Source: Coleofasciculus sp. FACHB-1120 (lineage in GTDB: Bacteria; Cyanobacteriota; Cyanobacteriia; Cyanobacteriales; FACHB-T130). Taken from it: a stretch of 64,000 nt of DNA. A program made the translations under genes and the position numbers. The stretch spans positions 310,001 to 374,000 of the forward strand of contig NZ_JACJTV010000001.1 of assembly GCF_014698845.1 (NCBI RefSeq), in the 5' to 3' direction. Numbering within the stretch: the first letter of the stretch is position 1; every line of letters begins with the position of its first letter. Under the pieces are notes generated by a model. That model saw nothing but the letters and a program-made list of their open reading frames with translations. It had not been told where the DNA came from and ran no database searches. This document shows, piece after piece, positions 63,261 through 64,000 of the stretch.

Positions 63261-64000
63261 ATGATTCAGCCACCCGGCTTTGAAATGCAATCGATTGTCA
63301 CTTCCTTGGGAAGAATGGTGTACTACACCCCCAAAGGGGCACCTTGGCGCTCGACAGATGCAGCCATGTCAGAGGATCTGCCCACGTTAGTTTTCCTGCA
63401 TGGCTTTGGTGGTGGGTCATCCGCCTACGAATGGTCGAAAGTCTATCCAGCTTTTGCAACCGATTATCGAGTGATTGCACCCGACCTAATTGGTTGGGGT
63501 CGGTCTGACCATCCCGCACGCAATTACCAGATAGATGACTACATCAACACAATTATTGAGTTCATCGAGCAGACCTGTAACGAGCCGGTACCCGTTGTGG
63601 CATCTTCTCTCACAGCTGCTTTTACAATTAGAGCTGCGATCACTCGCCCCGATCTTTTTAAGTCCCTGATTCTCACCACACCAGCGGGGTTGTCTGACTT
63701 TGGGGAAAATTACAGCCGGAGCTTCTTTGCCCAAATCGTTGCCACGCCTATTCTGGATCGCTTGCTCTATAGCACTGGCGTTGCGACGGAGGGTGGCATC
63801 CGTAGTTTCTTAGAACAGCGGCAATTTGCTCGTAGCCGTCGCGTATATCAGGAAATCGTAGATGCTTATCTGCAATCTGCCCAGCAACCCAATGGGGAAT
63901 ATGCAGCGCTCTCTTTTGTTCGGGGAGACTTATGCTTCGATCTATCCCTGTACATGACTCAGCTAAACGTGCCTACTGCCATTATGTGGGGAGAAAAGTC
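63261..64000 (+). CDS. Alpha/beta hydrolase, truncated by window edge
   Basis: An open frame from ATG 63261 runs without a stop for 246 codons to the right edge, so the C-terminus is missing. It starts M-I-Q-P-P-G-F-E-M-Q-S-I-V-T. The oxyanion-hole segment L-V-F-L-H-G-F-G-G-G-S-S and A-P-D-L-I-G-W-G-R-S-D-H-P are clear alpha/beta-hydrolase marks. The nucleophile elbow reads V-V-A-S-S-L-T-A-A, a departure from G-x-S-x-G in which Gly is replaced by Ala and Thr. The acid and His lie past the edge, apart from I-M-W-G-E-K at the end. Substrate unknown. Confidence 0.85.
   Translation, partial: MIQPPGFEMQSIVTSLGRMVYYTPKGAPWRSTDAAMSEDLPTLVFLHGFGGGSSAYEWSKVYPAFATDYRVIAPDLIGWGRSDHPARNYQIDDYINTIIEFIEQTCNEPVPVVASSLTAAFTIRAAITRPDLFKSLILTTPAGLSDFGENYSRSFFAQIVATPILDRLLYSTGVATEGGIRSFLEQRQFARSRRVYQEIVDAYLQSAQQPNGEYAALSFVRGDLCFDLSLYMTQLNVPTAIMWGEK

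Overview
The window is a piece of a cyanobacterial chromosome. The HIP1 octamer GCGATCGC occurs throughout. Marker genes agree: chlB (dark-operative protochlorophyllide reductase), ndhH and ndhA-I-G-E (photosynthetic NDH-1), a high-light-inducible chlorophyll-binding protein, and a group 1 sigma factor with the cyanobacterial SigA layout. Abundant multi-domain PAS/GAF kinases, an ethylene-receptor-type kinase, heptanucleotide tandem repeats and many palindromic repeats suggest a large, probably filamentous genome. I cannot name the species. I see no rRNA, tRNA, CRISPR array, intact insertion sequence or prophage.

Layout. 0-12 kb: PRC-barrel protein, PAS histidine kinase, a YefM-type antitoxin remnant, a small membrane protein, chlB, rph, rsmH, a TPR gene remnant, a DJ-1/PfpI enzyme facing a GAF-LuxR regulator, ndhH, cynS. 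12-17 kb: a free-standing copy of the ChlB C-terminal domain, a repeat-rich Ser/Thr/Pro protein, and a three-gene unit (NACHT NTPase with C-terminal helical repeats, 83-aa protein, HNH nuclease) that is the best candidate for an undescribed defence or conflict system. 17-27.5 kb: leuC-type dehydratase, ndhE-G-I-A, an Rpn/DUF4351 nuclease, gltA, sixA, a DHH phosphoesterase, a conserved HNH protein. 27.5-30.4 kb: a 1.2-kb repeat-rich gap and one unrecognised 452-aa protein. 30.4-41.4 kb: a solute:Na+ symporter with its DUF4212 small subunit, a triple-PAS kinase, a DUF2358 protein, an ethylene-receptor-type kinase and a GAF/PAS/GGDEF/EAL protein. 41.5-47 kb: a cytochrome-b6-like membrane protein lacking one expected haem ligand, a FAD oxidoreductase, an epoxide-hydrolase-like enzyme, lysS, a membrane-anchored glyoxalase-fold protein. 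47-54 kb: an ECF-sigma-like gene overlapping a secreted TPR gene, a secreted repeat protein, a DUF2267 protein, a membrane sensor kinase, a Uma2 nuclease. 54-64 kb: a GH15/phosphorylase-kinase-like protein, hli, sigA, a polysaccharide deacetylase, a lipoprotein, two conserved proteins of unknown role, and an alpha/beta hydrolase running off the right edge.

How the genes work together. The ndh genes supply subunits of one thylakoid complex. gltA, leuC and cynS are central carbon and nitrogen metabolism. Four histidine kinases and one GGDEF/EAL protein are present, but no REC-domain response regulator, so all kinase partners lie elsewhere. Three observations deserve most attention: the NACHT/83-aa/HNH unit, the cytochrome-b-like/FAD pair, and heptamer arrays of GGTAATN form that begin at the stop codons of both ndhA and ndhE.
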